Shown: positions 16,881 to 26,274 of the stretch, one piece after another
Layout: the number at the start of each line of letters is the position of its first letter
Numbering within the stretch: position 1 is the first letter of the stretch
Assembly (NCBI RefSeq): GCF_000425785.1
Contig: NZ_KE384450.1
Coordinates: 1-64,000 of the forward strand
From: Pseudomonas taiwanensis DSM 21245
GTDB taxonomy: Bacteria; Pseudomonadota; Gammaproteobacteria; Pseudomonadales; Pseudomonadaceae
Length of the DNA stretch: 64,000 nt
Direction of reading: 5' to 3'
Made by a program: the position numbers and the translations under genes
Notes under the pieces: model-generated
What the model was told of the DNA's origin: nothing
Database searches by the model: none
Seen by the model: only the letters and a program-made list of their open reading frames with translations

Positions 16881-19800
16881 TCGGCGTGCTGACGCTGAGC
16901 GCGTTGTCCTGTGCCGTGGCCGCTCAACCGAAGGACAGCGACGGGCAGCGCCAATGGCTGCTTGAGCAGGTGCGAATCGGCGAGGCGTTGCACCGTGACG
17001 ATCTGGTTCATAACGCCCTGGCCAGGTTGCGGTTGTTGGAGCCACGAAACCCCGACGCGTTGCTCGCCGCGCTGAGCCTGGCGCTGCGTGAGCAAAAGCC
17101 GCAGGAAGCAGAGCAACTGCGCGAAAGCATAAGCCAAGTCGCTCCCGGCAGCCCCCAGGAGCGCCAGGCCAGGCGTTTGCTGCAACTGCAGCAGCCGGAG
17201 CAGGTGCAACGCCTTCAGCAAGCCCGCCTCATGGCCGTGACAGGGCGCTATGACGAGGCACTGGTTGCCTATGACCAGTTGTTCGCGGGCGAGCCCCCTA
17301 GTCTGGAGTTGGCCCTGGATTATTGGCGCGTGCGAGGAAACCTCGCCGGTCAGCGGCCGGACGCGATCGAGCAGTTGCAGCAACTGGATCGACAGTACCC
17401 GGGCAACGCCGGTCTACGGCAAACCCTGGCCAGCTGGTTGTTCAGTGAAGGGCGCAACCACGAAGCGCTGGCGGTGCTCGAACAGCTGTCCCGCGACCCA
17501 GCGGCACGCGACGCTGCCGCGCAGCGCGAATTCGACTATCTGTCCGAACAACCTGTGAGCGCCAACAGTGTCGCGGGCTGGCAGGCTTTCGCCCAGCGCT
17601 ATCCCGCTTCGCCGCTGTTGCCACTGGCCGGCGAAAACCTCAAGCAGCAGCGCACCCTCGTGGCTGACCCTGCCTGGCAGGCCGGCCAGCGGGGCAAAGC
17701 GTTGCTCGACCAGGAGCAGAACGTTCAAGCCGAGGCACAACTGCGCCTGGCGCTGCGTCGTTATGCGGACGATGCAAGCCTGCACGGGGCGCTGGGCGTC
17801 GCATTGATGCGCCAGCGTCGCTATGCGGAGGCGAACACGTCATTCCGCCAGGCGGCGTCCATCGAGCAGAACACTCGCCTGATGAGCAAGTGGAAAGACC
17901 TTGAAGCGTCCAGTCAGTACTGGGGCCTGCTGCAGAAGGCAGACAGCTTGCTCGAGAAGCAAGACCTGCGCGGTGCTCGTGCACTTTACCAACAGGCGCG
18001 TCAGCAACGTCCTGAAGACGAGTTCGCCTTGCTTGGTCTGGCCGATGTGGCATTTGCCGAAGGCGATCTGGCCGGTGCCGAGCGGCAGTACCTGCAAGTG
18101 CGGCGAATGGTGCCGGACAATGAAAGCGCGGTGCGCGGCCTGATGCGTATCTATCAGGCGCAATCCACGGCCAAGGCCGAAGCCTATCTGGACAGCTTGC
18201 CAGCAGCGCAACAGGCCCAGTTCGCCAGCCTGCGCCGCAGCCTTGTCCTTGGCCGCCTGCGCGAGCAGGGCGACGCGGCCCTACAGCGACAGGACTGGAT
18301 CACTGCCAGCCAAGTGCTGGGGCAGGCTGTCGAGCTCGCACCGGATGAGCCATGGCTGGTTTATCAACTGGCCAACAGCCTGCGCCAGCAAGGGCGTGAC
18401 GGCGAGGCGGACGCCGCGTTCGCAAGGTTGCTGCAGCGCCAGCCAGCGGATCCGGCTACCCGCTATGCCCATGGCTTGTACCTTGAGTCCAGCGACCGTG
18501 ATGCATTGGCTCGCAATACCCTGCAGGCTGTCCCGCAAAGCGCCTGGACCGACGATATGCATGCGCTGGACAAGCGCGTGCGTCGTCGCATGACCTTGGC
18601 GCAAGCTCAGCGCTTGCAGGAGCAGGGCCGTACCGATGAGGCGACCGCCGTTCTGGAAGCGGGTCTGGCCCACGGCGAGGGTGACCCCGACGACCTCCTG
18701 CTGATGGCTGACTGGGCGGCAGAGCGGGGCGAGCATGGCAAGGCCCGTGGCTATTACCAGCGTGTGCTGGACGTTCAGCCGCAGCGAGCCGAAGCGCGCC
18801 TTGGCGTGATGGAGAGCTGGGTTGCCGAAGGTGACCTGGCGCGTGTGCGACAGGCATTGGCCGCACAGCCGCTGCAACTGAACGATCAGGAGATCGACTC
18901 CCAGCGGCGCCTGGCGACCGTCTGGGTCGCATTGGGTGAGAAGGACAAGGCCGCCAGGCTATTGGACCGGATTGCCGCGCGGCAGACCCAGCCCGACCCA
19001 TTGCTGCGCCGAGATGCTGCCCGCCTGGTCGCGGCCAAGGACCCTCAGCGGGCGCTGGACTTGTATGCCGCAGCGATGGCCGACGCGCAGTTGCTCAGCC
19101 GCTCGGCGGTATCGCCACGCGACGACCGCGCCCTGACCTTGGCCAGTCGCGCCAAGGACGCGGACGACTGGTTGGTGCGCAGCCTGCGCAGCGATGTGGA
19201 TGAGCTGTACCGCCAGCGCAATACCAACGTCACCCTGATGCATGACTACGGTTGGCGCAAGAACGACGGCACTCCTGGTATTTCCAGGTTGAGCACCCAA
19301 TCGACCCTGCTGCATGTCGATACCCCCTGGGAAGACGGTAGGGCGTTTGCGCGCGTGGAGCGCATCGGCATGGATGCTGGTTCGTTCGATCTGGACGAGA
19401 ATGGCAACAACACCGCTGATTTCGGTACTTGCCAGTTTGTCGGCGTCACCCGTAGCGGGGCGCTATTGCCGACCTGCCGCCCGGGCTCGCAAACGGCCAA
19501 TGGAGGTGTTTTGGCGCTTGGTTGGCAGAACGAGCGCTGGGGCTTCGACCTGGGCACTACCCAAGGGTACGAGGTCAATAACTGGCTGGGCGGCGCAATC
19601 GTCAACGGCGACCTCGGACAGGTCGGTTGGTCGCTGGCTGCCTCGCGCCGGCCGATGAGCAACTCGTTGCTGTCTTTCGCAGGTGCTCGCGACCCGGCTA
19701 CCAACGTCCGCTGGGGCGGTGTTACGGCCAACGGTGCCACCCTTGGCCTGAGCTGGGACCAAGGTGGGGACCATGGCGTCTGGGCAAGCCTCGGGCACCA

Positions 19801-20389
19801 CTGGCTGTACGGTGAGAACGTTGCCGACAACCAGCGTACCCGCGCGATGGCCGGCTATTACTACCGTGCGGTCGAAAAGGCGGACGAGCGCGTGCGGGTC
19901 GGCCTGACCCTGATGCACTGGCGATATGACAAGGACCTGGGAGGCTACAGTCTGGGCCAGGGCGGTTACTACAGCCCGCAGCGCTATGAGTCGATCGGAG
20001 TACCGGTCAGCTATGCCTGGCGCAACTACGATTGGTCGTTCCTGGTGGAGGGGTCGGTCAGTTGGTCCCGTGCCCACAGCGACAGCAGTCGTGTCTATCC
20101 GAACGAGAGCCTGAACCGCAAGTTGCTGGCGCGTTACGACATCATCGCGTCGAACATCGACGCCATGACCGAAGCCAGCGACAGCAATGGCCTGGGCTAC
20201 CGCTTGCATGGGGCGTTCGAACGGCGCTTGAGCGACCGCTGGGCATTGGGCGGTGGGTTCGACTGGCAACACAGCGATGACTACGCACCCAGCCATGCGA
20301 TGCTCTATGTGCGCTACATGTTCGAACCATGGCGAGGCAACCTGGCGTTACCGGTCACCTCACTGGAGCCCTACAGCGAGTGGCGCTGA
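16868..20389 (+). CDS. bcsC: BcsC, TPR-rich outer-membrane cellulose exporter
   Basis: A 1173-residue protein with a signal peptide (about 1-18), a long alpha-solenoid of TPR repeats (about 25-790) that spans the periplasm and contacts peptidoglycan, and a C-terminal BcsC beta-barrel (about 820-1173) through which cellulose exits. The barrel region shows alternating aromatic strands and ends in MFEPWRGNL and PYSEWR. Length is typical for the E. coli-type protein. The ATG at 16868 lies inside bcsZ. It is the last gene of the operon; no bcsD or other dedicated regulator follows. Confidence 0.93.
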   Translation: MFRMIGVLTLSALSCAVAAQPKDSDGQRQWLLEQVRIGEALHRDDLVHNALARLRLLEPRNPDALLAALSLALREQKPQEAEQLRESISQVAPGSPQERQARRLLQLQQPEQVQRLQQARLMAVTGRYDEALVAYDQLFAGEPPSLELALDYWRVRGNLAGQRPDAIEQLQQLDRQYPGNAGLRQTLASWLFSEGRNHEALAVLEQLSRDPAARDAAAQREFDYLSEQPVSANSVAGWQAFAQRYPASPLLPLAGENLKQQRTLVADPAWQAGQRGKALLDQEQNVQAEAQLRLALRRYADDASLHGALGVALMRQRRYAEANTSFRQAASIEQNTRLMSKWKDLEASSQYWGLLQKADSLLEKQDLRGARALYQQARQQRPEDEFALLGLADVAFAEGDLAGAERQYLQVRRMVPDNESAVRGLMRIYQAQSTAKAEAYLDSLPAAQQAQFASLRRSLVLGRLREQGDAALQRQDWITASQVLGQAVELAPDEPWLVYQLANSLRQQGRDGEADAAFARLLQRQPADPATRYAHGLYLESSDRDALARNTLQAVPQSAWTDDMHALDKRVRRRMTLAQAQRLQEQGRTDEATAVLEAGLAHGEGDPDDLLLMADWAAERGEHGKARGYYQRVLDVQPQRAEARLGVMESWVAEGDLARVRQALAAQPLQLNDQEIDSQRRLATVWVALGEKDKAARLLDRIAARQTQPDPLLRRDAARLVAAKDPQRALDLYAAAMADAQLLSRSAVSPRDDRALTLASRAKDADDWLVRSLRSDVDELYRQRNTNVTLMHDYGWRKNDGTPGISRLSTQSTLLHVDTPWEDGRAFARVERIGMDAGSFDLDENGNNTADFGTCQFVGVTRSGALLPTCRPGSQTANGGVLALGWQNERWGFDLGTTQGYEVNNWLGGAIVNGDLGQVGWSLAASRRPMSNSLLSFAGARDPATNVRWGGVTANGATLGLSWDQGGDHGVWASLGHHWLYGENVADNQRTRAMAGYYYRAVEKADERVRVGLTLMHWRYDKDLGGYSLGQGGYYSPQRYESIGVPVSYAWRNYDWSFLVEGSVSWSRAHSDSSRVYPNESLNRKLLARYDIIASNIDAMTEASDSNGLGYRLHGAFERRLSDRWALGGGFDWQHSDDYAPSHAMLYVRYMFEPWRGNLALPVTSLEPYSEWR

Positions 20390-20600
20390 TGGGCATCCAG
20401 CGCTTGGGGCGATGCATGAACGGCTTCATATGGTTATTCGTTAAAGATATTTAAATTATTTTTCTTATGCCCTTATAGTCGCTCCCACTGCGTACCCGCC
20501 GACCAATCGGCGCGCCGCACGACTTGAACCCACACGGGAAAACCCCGTGCGTTTCTGATCGTCGCGCGCCCTGAAGTCGCGCACTGCGTGGGAGTGAAAC
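20390..20600 (+). promoter_or_regulatory. Leader of the sulfonate gene cluster
   Basis: A 211-bp gap after bcsC. An AT-rich block at 20435-20480 ends in TTATAGT, a plausible -10. An inverted repeat CACGGG-aaaac-CCCGTG lies at about 20533-20549 without a T-run, so it could be leader structure rather than a terminator. AT-rich promoter blocks of this kind are common before sulfur-starvation genes in pseudomonads; control by a CysB-type activator is inference only. Confidence 0.35.
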
Positions 20601-21500
20601 ATGTCAGCCGCCTCGAACGCCTTGTCGTCCATCGACAGCGCCCAGCCGCAATTCTTCGAAATCCGTCCATTCTCCGGTGCCGTGGGGGCCGAGATCATCG
20701 GCCTGGACTTGGCCAAACCAGTCAACGCCGAAGATTTCCAGCGCATTCACCGTGCCCACCTTGACCACCATGTGCTGGTGTTCCGGGAGCAACGGATCAG
20801 CCCCGAACAACAAATCGTCTTCAGCCGCCGCTTCGGCGAGCTGCAGATTCATGTGCTCAAGCAGTTCCTGTTGGCGGGCCACCCGGAAATCCTGATCGTG
20901 TCCAACATCGTCGAGGAAGGTCGCAACATAGGCCTGGGTGATGCTGGCAAGTTCTGGCACTCGGACCTTTCGTACAAGGAACTCCCCAGCCTCGGCTCGA
21001 TGCTCCATGCCCAGGAGCTGCCCAGCGAAGGGGGCGACACGTTGTTCGCTGACATGCACAAGGCCTGGGACGCGGTGCCCGAAGCCCTGCGCAAGGTGGT
21101 CGAGGGCCGCAGCGCTGCACACTCCTATACCGCGCGCTACGCCGAGACCAAGTTCGAAGGCAACTGGCGTCCGACCCTGACCGCCGAACAACTGGCTCAA
21201 GTACAGGAGGTCATCCATCCGGTGGTGCGTACGCACCCGGAAAACGGGCGCAAGGCACTGTTCGTCAGCGAGGGGTTCACCACCCGTATCGTCGGCCTGC
21301 CAGAGGACGAAAGCCGTGACGTGCTGCAGCAGCTCTACGCCTTGAGCGTGCTTGAGCAAAACATCTACCGCCATCAGTGGCAGCCCCATGACTTGGTGTT
21401 CTGGGACAACCGCTCGCTGATCCACCTAGCCACCGGCTGCCCCGCACACCTGCGGCGCAAGCTGTACCGCACCACCATCCAGGGCGATGCCCCGTTCTGA
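20601..21500 (+). CDS. TauD/TfdA-family alpha-ketoglutarate-dependent dioxygenase
   Basis: A 299-residue Fe(II)/2-oxoglutarate dioxygenase. The iron ligands are visible: H120-x-D122 in KFWHSDLSY and H275 in NRSLIHLATG, with an Arg shortly after for 2-oxoglutarate. Such enzymes hydroxylate the carbon next to a sulfonate or sulfate ester, releasing sulfite or sulfate. It sits 18 bp before an ABC importer of the SsuA/TauA type, so its substrate is probably what that importer brings in. Taurine is possible, but the sequence does not fix the substrate, and 2,4-D-like or alkyl-sulfate dioxygenases belong to the same family. The ribosome site is GGGAGTG. Confidence 0.85.
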   Translation: MSAASNALSSIDSAQPQFFEIRPFSGAVGAEIIGLDLAKPVNAEDFQRIHRAHLDHHVLVFREQRISPEQQIVFSRRFGELQIHVLKQFLLAGHPEILIVSNIVEEGRNIGLGDAGKFWHSDLSYKELPSLGSMLHAQELPSEGGDTLFADMHKAWDAVPEALRKVVEGRSAAHSYTARYAETKFEGNWRPTLTAEQLAQVQEVIHPVVRTHPENGRKALFVSEGFTTRIVGLPEDESRDVLQQLYALSVLEQNIYRHQWQPHDLVFWDNRSLIHLATGCPAHLRRKLYRTTIQGDAPF

Positions 21501-21518
21501 CGACTGAGGAACCACATC

Positions 21519-22538
21519 ATGCGCAAATCCATCAGCCGCCTGGCGGCGAGCATCGGCCTGGGCGCAAGCCTGGTCATCGGCAGCCTCGCCGCACCCGCGG
21601 TAGCCCAGGCCGAAGGCAAGATCCGCATCGCCGAGCAGTTCGGCATCGTCTATCTGCTGTTGAATGTGGTGCGCGACCAGCACCTGATCGAGAAGCACGG
21701 CAAGGAGCAGGGCATCGACATCGAAGTCGACTGGGCCCAGCTTTCCGGTGGCGCCGCGATCAACGACGCGTTGCTGTCTGGCTCGGTTGACATCGCAGGT
21801 GCCGGTGTCGGCCCGCTGCTCACTGTCTGGGACCGCACCAAGGGCCGGCAGAACGTCAAGGCCGTGGCTTCGCTAGGCAACTTCCCGTACTACCTGGTCA
21901 GCAGCAATCCTAATGTGAAGACCATCGCCGACCTTTCCGAGAAGGACCGCATCGCGGTGCCGGCCGTGGGTGTTTCGGTGCAGTCACGCTTCCTGCAGTA
22001 CGCTGCCGCGCAGCAGTGGGGTGACAAGGAATACAATCGCCTGGACAAGTACACCCTGGCCGTTCCGCACCCGGATGCCACCGCAGCCCTGTTGGCGGGT
22101 GGCACGGAACTCAATGGACACTTCTCCAACCCGCCGTTCCAGGACCAGGTGTTGGCCAACAAGAACGTGCATGTAGTGCTCAACAGCTACGACTTGCTAG
22201 GGCCAAATTCGCCGACCTTGCTGTTCGCCACCGAGAAATTCCGCAAGGACAACCCCAAAACCTACAAGGCCTTCGTCGACGCGCTGGCCGAGGCGGCGGA
22301 CTTCGCCCAGAAGAACAAGGCCGCCGCGGCCGATACCTACATCCGCGTGACCAAGGCCAAGATCGACCGTGACGCGCTGATCAAGCTCATCGACAACCCG
22401 CAATACGAATTCACCGTTACGCCGAAGAACACCTACAAGCTGGCGGATTTCCTCTACCGCGTCGGTGCCATCAAGAACAAGCCGGAGTCGTGGAAGGACT
22501 ACTTCTTCCAGGATGAACGCCCGCTGCAGGGGAGCTGA
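21519..22538 (+). CDS. Periplasmic sulfonate-type substrate-binding protein
   Basis: A 339-residue ABC importer binding protein with a clear signal peptide (about 1-31, ending AVAQAEG). The body has the SsuA/TauA/NMT1-like fold with motifs IRIAEQFGIVYLLLNVVRD and SGSVDIAGAGVGPLL. It would capture an organosulfur or similar small anion and hand it to the permease encoded two genes on. It is 6 bp from the ATPase gene and clearly in the same transcript as the dioxygenase. Confidence 0.87.
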   Translation: MRKSISRLAASIGLGASLVIGSLAAPAVAQAEGKIRIAEQFGIVYLLLNVVRDQHLIEKHGKEQGIDIEVDWAQLSGGAAINDALLSGSVDIAGAGVGPLLTVWDRTKGRQNVKAVASLGNFPYYLVSSNPNVKTIADLSEKDRIAVPAVGVSVQSRFLQYAAAQQWGDKEYNRLDKYTLAVPHPDATAALLAGGTELNGHFSNPPFQDQVLANKNVHVVLNSYDLLGPNSPTLLFATEKFRKDNPKTYKAFVDALAEAADFAQKNKAAAADTYIRVTKAKIDRDALIKLIDNPQYEFTVTPKNTYKLADFLYRVGAIKNKPESWKDYFFQDERPLQGS

Positions 22539-22544
22539 TCGATC

Positions 22545-23408
22545 ATGACCGCCCCATTGCCAGGCCACACGGCCAGCAACCTGAGCCGTGCCGACGCACC
22601 CGCCTTGCTGCAGGTGAATAATCTCAGTCTCGAATACCGCACGGCGCAGCGCGTGGTGCGGGCTACCCACCAGGTCAGCTTCGAAGTCGATCACGCCGAC
22701 CGATTCGTTCTGCTCGGCCCGTCTGGTTGCGGCAAGTCCACCTTGCTCAAGGCCGTGGCCGGCTTCATCGAGCCCCAGGAAGGGCAGATCCTGTTGCAGG
22801 GCCAGCCGGTCAAGGGCCCCGGCCCCGACCGCATCGTGGTATTCCAGGAATTCGACCAACTGCCGCCGTGGAAGACGGTGAAGCAGAATGTGATGTTCCC
22901 GCTGCTGGTGTCTGGTCAGCTCAAGCGCGCCGAGGCCCAGGAGCGCGCCCTGCACTATTTGAACAAGGTTGGCCTGGCGGCATTCGCCGATGCCTACCCG
23001 CATACCCTGTCGGGTGGCATGAAGGCGCGGGTGGCCATTGCCCGGGCACTGGCCACCCAGCCCAAGATCCTGCTGATGGACGAGCCTTTCGCCGCGCTCG
23101 ATGCACTGACCCGTCGCAAGATGCAGGAAGAACTGCTGCTGCTTTGGGAAGAGGTGCGTTTCACCCTGTTGTTCGTCACCCACTCCATCGAAGAGGCGTT
23201 GGTGGTGGGTAACCGCATTCTGCTGTTGTCGCCGCACCCAGGGCGGGTGAGGGCGCAAGTGCACAGCCATCAGTACGACCTTGGCAGCCTGGGGGCTGCC
23301 GATTTCCAGGCCAGCGCCCGGCGTATCCATCGTCTGCTGTTCGACGAGGCGGACGCACCCGAGCAGGCGGCTGACCTCGGCTTCAACGATATTCGCATCG
23401 CCTACTGA
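22545..23408 (+). CDS. ABC transporter ATP-binding subunit (SsuB/TauB type)
   Basis: A 287-residue ATPase with Walker A GPSGCGKST at 58-66, signature LSGGMKAR near 152, Walker B ILLMDEPFAALD and the switch histidine in LLFVTHSIEEAL. The Q-loop region reads VFQEFDQLPPW, as in nitrate/sulfonate importers. It powers import of the ligand bound by the preceding protein. The permease gene starts 13 bp after its stop, with a CAGGAG ribosome site. Confidence 0.9.
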   Translation: MTAPLPGHTASNLSRADAPALLQVNNLSLEYRTAQRVVRATHQVSFEVDHADRFVLLGPSGCGKSTLLKAVAGFIEPQEGQILLQGQPVKGPGPDRIVVFQEFDQLPPWKTVKQNVMFPLLVSGQLKRAEAQERALHYLNKVGLAAFADAYPHTLSGGMKARVAIARALATQPKILLMDEPFAALDALTRRKMQEELLLLWEEVRFTLLFVTHSIEEALVVGNRILLLSPHPGRVRAQVHSHQYDLGSLGAADFQASARRIHRLLFDEADAPEQAADLGFNDIRIAY

Positions 23409-23421
23409 CAGGAGCTCAGCC

Positions 23422-24285
23422 ATGACCACTACACCTGTACGCCAGGAATACGAGGTGCAGCTGGAGCCGCTGCTCAGTGTGCCTCTTGAACGTCGACTGC
23501 CACTGGCCCAGCGCCTTTGGCAACTGGGCGGGTTGCGCAAGGTGGTGATCCTGATCGCCATCGCCGCCCTGTGGGAAGCCATCGCCCGCTACCAGGGCAA
23601 TGACCTGTTGTTGCCGAGCTTTTTGCAAACTGCAACAGCGCTCTGGGACGGCATGTTCAGTGGTGAACTGCCAGCCAAGGTCGGCGTGTCGCTGGTGGTG
23701 TTGCTCAAGGGCTACGTGCTCGGCATCGTCCTGGCGTTCGGGCTGACCAGCCTGGCGGTATCGACCCAGCTCGGACGCGACTTGCTCGGCACCCTCACCT
23801 CGATGTTCAACCCATTGCCGGCCATCGCCCTGCTGCCCTTGGCCTTGCTGTGGTTCGGTCTGGGGGACAACAGCTTGATCTTCGTGTTGGTGCACTCGGT
23901 CCTTTGGGCGCTGGCGCTCAATACCTATGCAGGGTTCCTCGGGGTATCGGACACCTTGCGCATGGCCGGGCGCAACTACGGCCTCAAGGGACTGCGCCTG
24001 GTGTTGCACATTCTGGTGCCGGCAGCGTTGCCGTCGATTCTGTCGGGGCTGAAGATCGGCTGGGCGTTTGCCTGGCGTACCTTGATCGCGGCGGAACTGG
24101 TGTTCGGCGCCAGCAGCGGCAAGGGCGGCTTAGGCTGGTACATCTTCCAGAACCGCAACGAGCTTTACACCGACAAGGTGTTCGCAGGCTTGGCCGTGGT
24201 GATCCTGATCGGCTTGCTGGTGGAAGGGTTGGTGTTCAACACCCTGGAGCGGCTGACGGTGCGGCGATGGGGAATGCAGCGGTAG
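23422..24285 (+). CDS. ABC transporter permease (SsuC/TauC type)
   Basis: A 287-residue inner-membrane permease with about six helices. The cytoplasmic loop that docks the ATPase (EAA-like) is visible as GVSDTLRMAGRNYGLKG. The ATG at 23422 is preferred over in-frame codons inside the ATPase gene because of the ribosome site and the family-like N-terminus. It closes the four-gene organosulfur unit and is followed by a convergent antiporter gene 80 bp away; that gap shows no clear terminator. Confidence 0.88.
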   Translation: MTTTPVRQEYEVQLEPLLSVPLERRLPLAQRLWQLGGLRKVVILIAIAALWEAIARYQGNDLLLPSFLQTATALWDGMFSGELPAKVGVSLVVLLKGYVLGIVLAFGLTSLAVSTQLGRDLLGTLTSMFNPLPAIALLPLALLWFGLGDNSLIFVLVHSVLWALALNTYAGFLGVSDTLRMAGRNYGLKGLRLVLHILVPAALPSILSGLKIGWAFAWRTLIAAELVFGASSGKGGLGWYIFQNRNELYTDKVFAGLAVVILIGLLVEGLVFNTLERLTVRRWGMQR

Positions 24286-24365
24286 ATGACGGTGCAAACG
24301 ACCTTTGCCAAGCCGCGCGGCGGGAGCCCCCTCCCTTGGCGCGACTGGCTTTGGCCTAAAGGCGC

Positions 24366-26153
24366 TCAATCCGCATCGGAGTCGAACAACCGCTCCAGCT
24401 CCATGCGCGCCTCCTTGGCGGTCTGCATGACTTTTGCCCGGTCATCGCGCACCTGTCCCTGAGCAACCAGCACTTCTTCATCATGCTGGGTGAATCGTTC
24501 GATGCGGTCAGTGGCCTGCTCTTCGCTCAAGCCCAACCCAACCAGAGCGCGGCGTGACATTTCCAGGCTCGAGTAGAACGTCTCGCGAATCGGTTCGGCA
24601 CCCACATCCACCAGCTTGTGCACATGCTGACGGTTGCGTGCGCGTGCCAGCACCTTCAGGTGGGGGTACAGACGCTTCACGCGTTCCGCCGTGCGAGTGG
24701 TGATTTCCGGATCATCTGTGGTGATCACGAAGTACTCCGCTTCGCCGACCTTGGCCGCGTGCAGCACTTCAGGACGCAGTGGGTCGCCGTAGAACACCGG
24801 AGCCTGCTCGAACATGCGCGTCATTTCGATGGCGTCCACCGACGTTTCCAGGGCAATGAATGGGATCTTCTGGGCCCGCAGGATACGCGACACGATCTGC
24901 CCCATGCGGCCCATGCCGACAATCACCACGCGTGGCGTACCAGCATCGATGGACTTGTACTGCTCCGGCACTTCACGCGGTGGCTGCGGGCGTTTCAGTG
25001 CCCGAGCGCAACCGAGCATCAGCAGCGGCGTGATGGCCATCGACAGGGTGATGGTCATCAGCAGCAGGTCGTAAGTCTGGGCATCGAACAAGCCCTGGTC
25101 CTTGCCGAGCTTGAACACCACGAAGGCAAACTCGCCACCCGCCGCCAGGACCATGCCCAGGCGCAGGGCGCTGGCGCTGTTCAGGCCACCGGCCAAACGC
25201 CCCACCCCAATCAACAGCACCAGCTTCACTGCCACCAGCAACAGTGTCAGGCCCAGCAGTACCAGCGGCATGTCCAGCAGCAGGCGCAGGTTAGCGCCCA
25301 TGCCCACGCTGATGAAGAACAAGCCCAGCAGCAGCCCTTTGAACGGTTCGATTTGCGATTCCAGCTCGTGGCGGTACTCCGAGTCAGCCAGCAGCAGGCC
25401 GGCAAGGAAGGCGCCCAAGGCCATGGAAATACCGGCTTGCTCCATCAGCCAGGCGGTGCCGATGACCACCAGCAGCGCCGTGGCGGTGGACACTTCCGGC
25501 AGTCCGGTACGGGCCACCGTGCGGAATACCGGACGCAGCAGGTAACGACCACCGACGATCACCACGGCGATACTGGCAAAAACCTTGAGGCCATGTTCCA
25601 GACTGTCGCCGTGGCTGGTGTCAGGGCCGCTCGCGGCCAACAGCGGTACCAAGGCAATCAACGGGATGGCGGCAATGTCCTGGAACAGCAGGATGGCGAA
25701 CGCCAGGCGGCCATGGGGGGCATTGAGTTGCTTGCTTTCGGCCAGGCTCTGCAGGCCCAGGGCGGTAGACGACAACGCAAGGCCCAGGCCCAGCACCACG
25801 GCGGCGGGCAATGACTGGTCGAAGCCATACAAGGCAATGGCACCGATGACCGCGCCGGTCAGCAGCACCTGTGCAGTACCAACGCCGAACACCGATTTGC
25901 GCATCAGCCAAAGGCGCCGAGGTGACAGTTCCAGGCCGATGATGAACAGCAGCAGGACGACTCCCAGTTCCGAGATGTGGGCGACGCTTTCGGTGTCGCG
26001 AATCAGGCCCAACGCCTGCGGGCCGATGGCCACGCCGGCCAGCAGGTAACCAATGACGGCGCCCAGTTGCAGGCGCTTGGCCAAGGGCACGGCGACAACG
26101 GCGGCGAGCAGGAAGATGACGGCGGTTTGCAGCAGGCTGCTTTCATGTGGCAT
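24366..26153 (-). CDS. KefB/KefC-like CPA2 cation:proton antiporter with TrkA-N domain
   Basis: A 595-residue membrane protein. About twelve helices form a Na+/H+ exchanger domain (residues ~5-380), and a cytosolic RCK/TrkA-N domain follows with the dinucleotide motif VIVGMGRMGQ. The family exports K+ or other cations in exchange for protons; KefB and KefC are gated by glutathione adducts. I see no adjacent kefF/kefG-type ancillary flavoprotein, so glutathione gating is unproven. The start at 26153 is favoured by an upstream GGAG; a Met five codons earlier (26168) is possible. Confidence 0.87.
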   Translation of the reverse strand: MPHESSLLQTAVIFLLAAVVAVPLAKRLQLGAVIGYLLAGVAIGPQALGLIRDTESVAHISELGVVLLLFIIGLELSPRRLWLMRKSVFGVGTAQVLLTGAVIGAIALYGFDQSLPAAVVLGLGLALSSTALGLQSLAESKQLNAPHGRLAFAILLFQDIAAIPLIALVPLLAASGPDTSHGDSLEHGLKVFASIAVVIVGGRYLLRPVFRTVARTGLPEVSTATALLVVIGTAWLMEQAGISMALGAFLAGLLLADSEYRHELESQIEPFKGLLLGLFFISVGMGANLRLLLDMPLVLLGLTLLLVAVKLVLLIGVGRLAGGLNSASALRLGMVLAAGGEFAFVVFKLGKDQGLFDAQTYDLLLMTITLSMAITPLLMLGCARALKRPQPPREVPEQYKSIDAGTPRVVIVGMGRMGQIVSRILRAQKIPFIALETSVDAIEMTRMFEQAPVFYGDPLRPEVLHAAKVGEAEYFVITTDDPEITTRTAERVKRLYPHLKVLARARNRQHVHKLVDVGAEPIRETFYSSLEMSRRALVGLGLSEEQATDRIERFTQHDEEVLVAQGQVRDDRAKVMQTAKEARMELERLFDSDAD

Positions 26154-26274
26154 AGGCTCGGACTCCATGAGCTGCCTGGGCAGCGAGGTACAGGGTGAAT
26201 ACGCATTTTGCGGACTGTGGCCGGGTACGACAATCCCGCGGCGAGGGGACAGATTGTCCCATCATGGAAGACAA

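Noticed and set aside
20533-20549. Hairpin considered as the bcs operon terminator
   Set aside because: The stem is six base pairs without a T-run and lies about 145 bp after bcsC, next to the following gene, so leader structure is as likely.
24618-25814. Plus-strand ORF of about 400 codons, rich in Gln and His
   Set aside because: Antisense shadow of the cation:proton antiporter. Its Gln/His richness comes from reversed Leu and Val codons.
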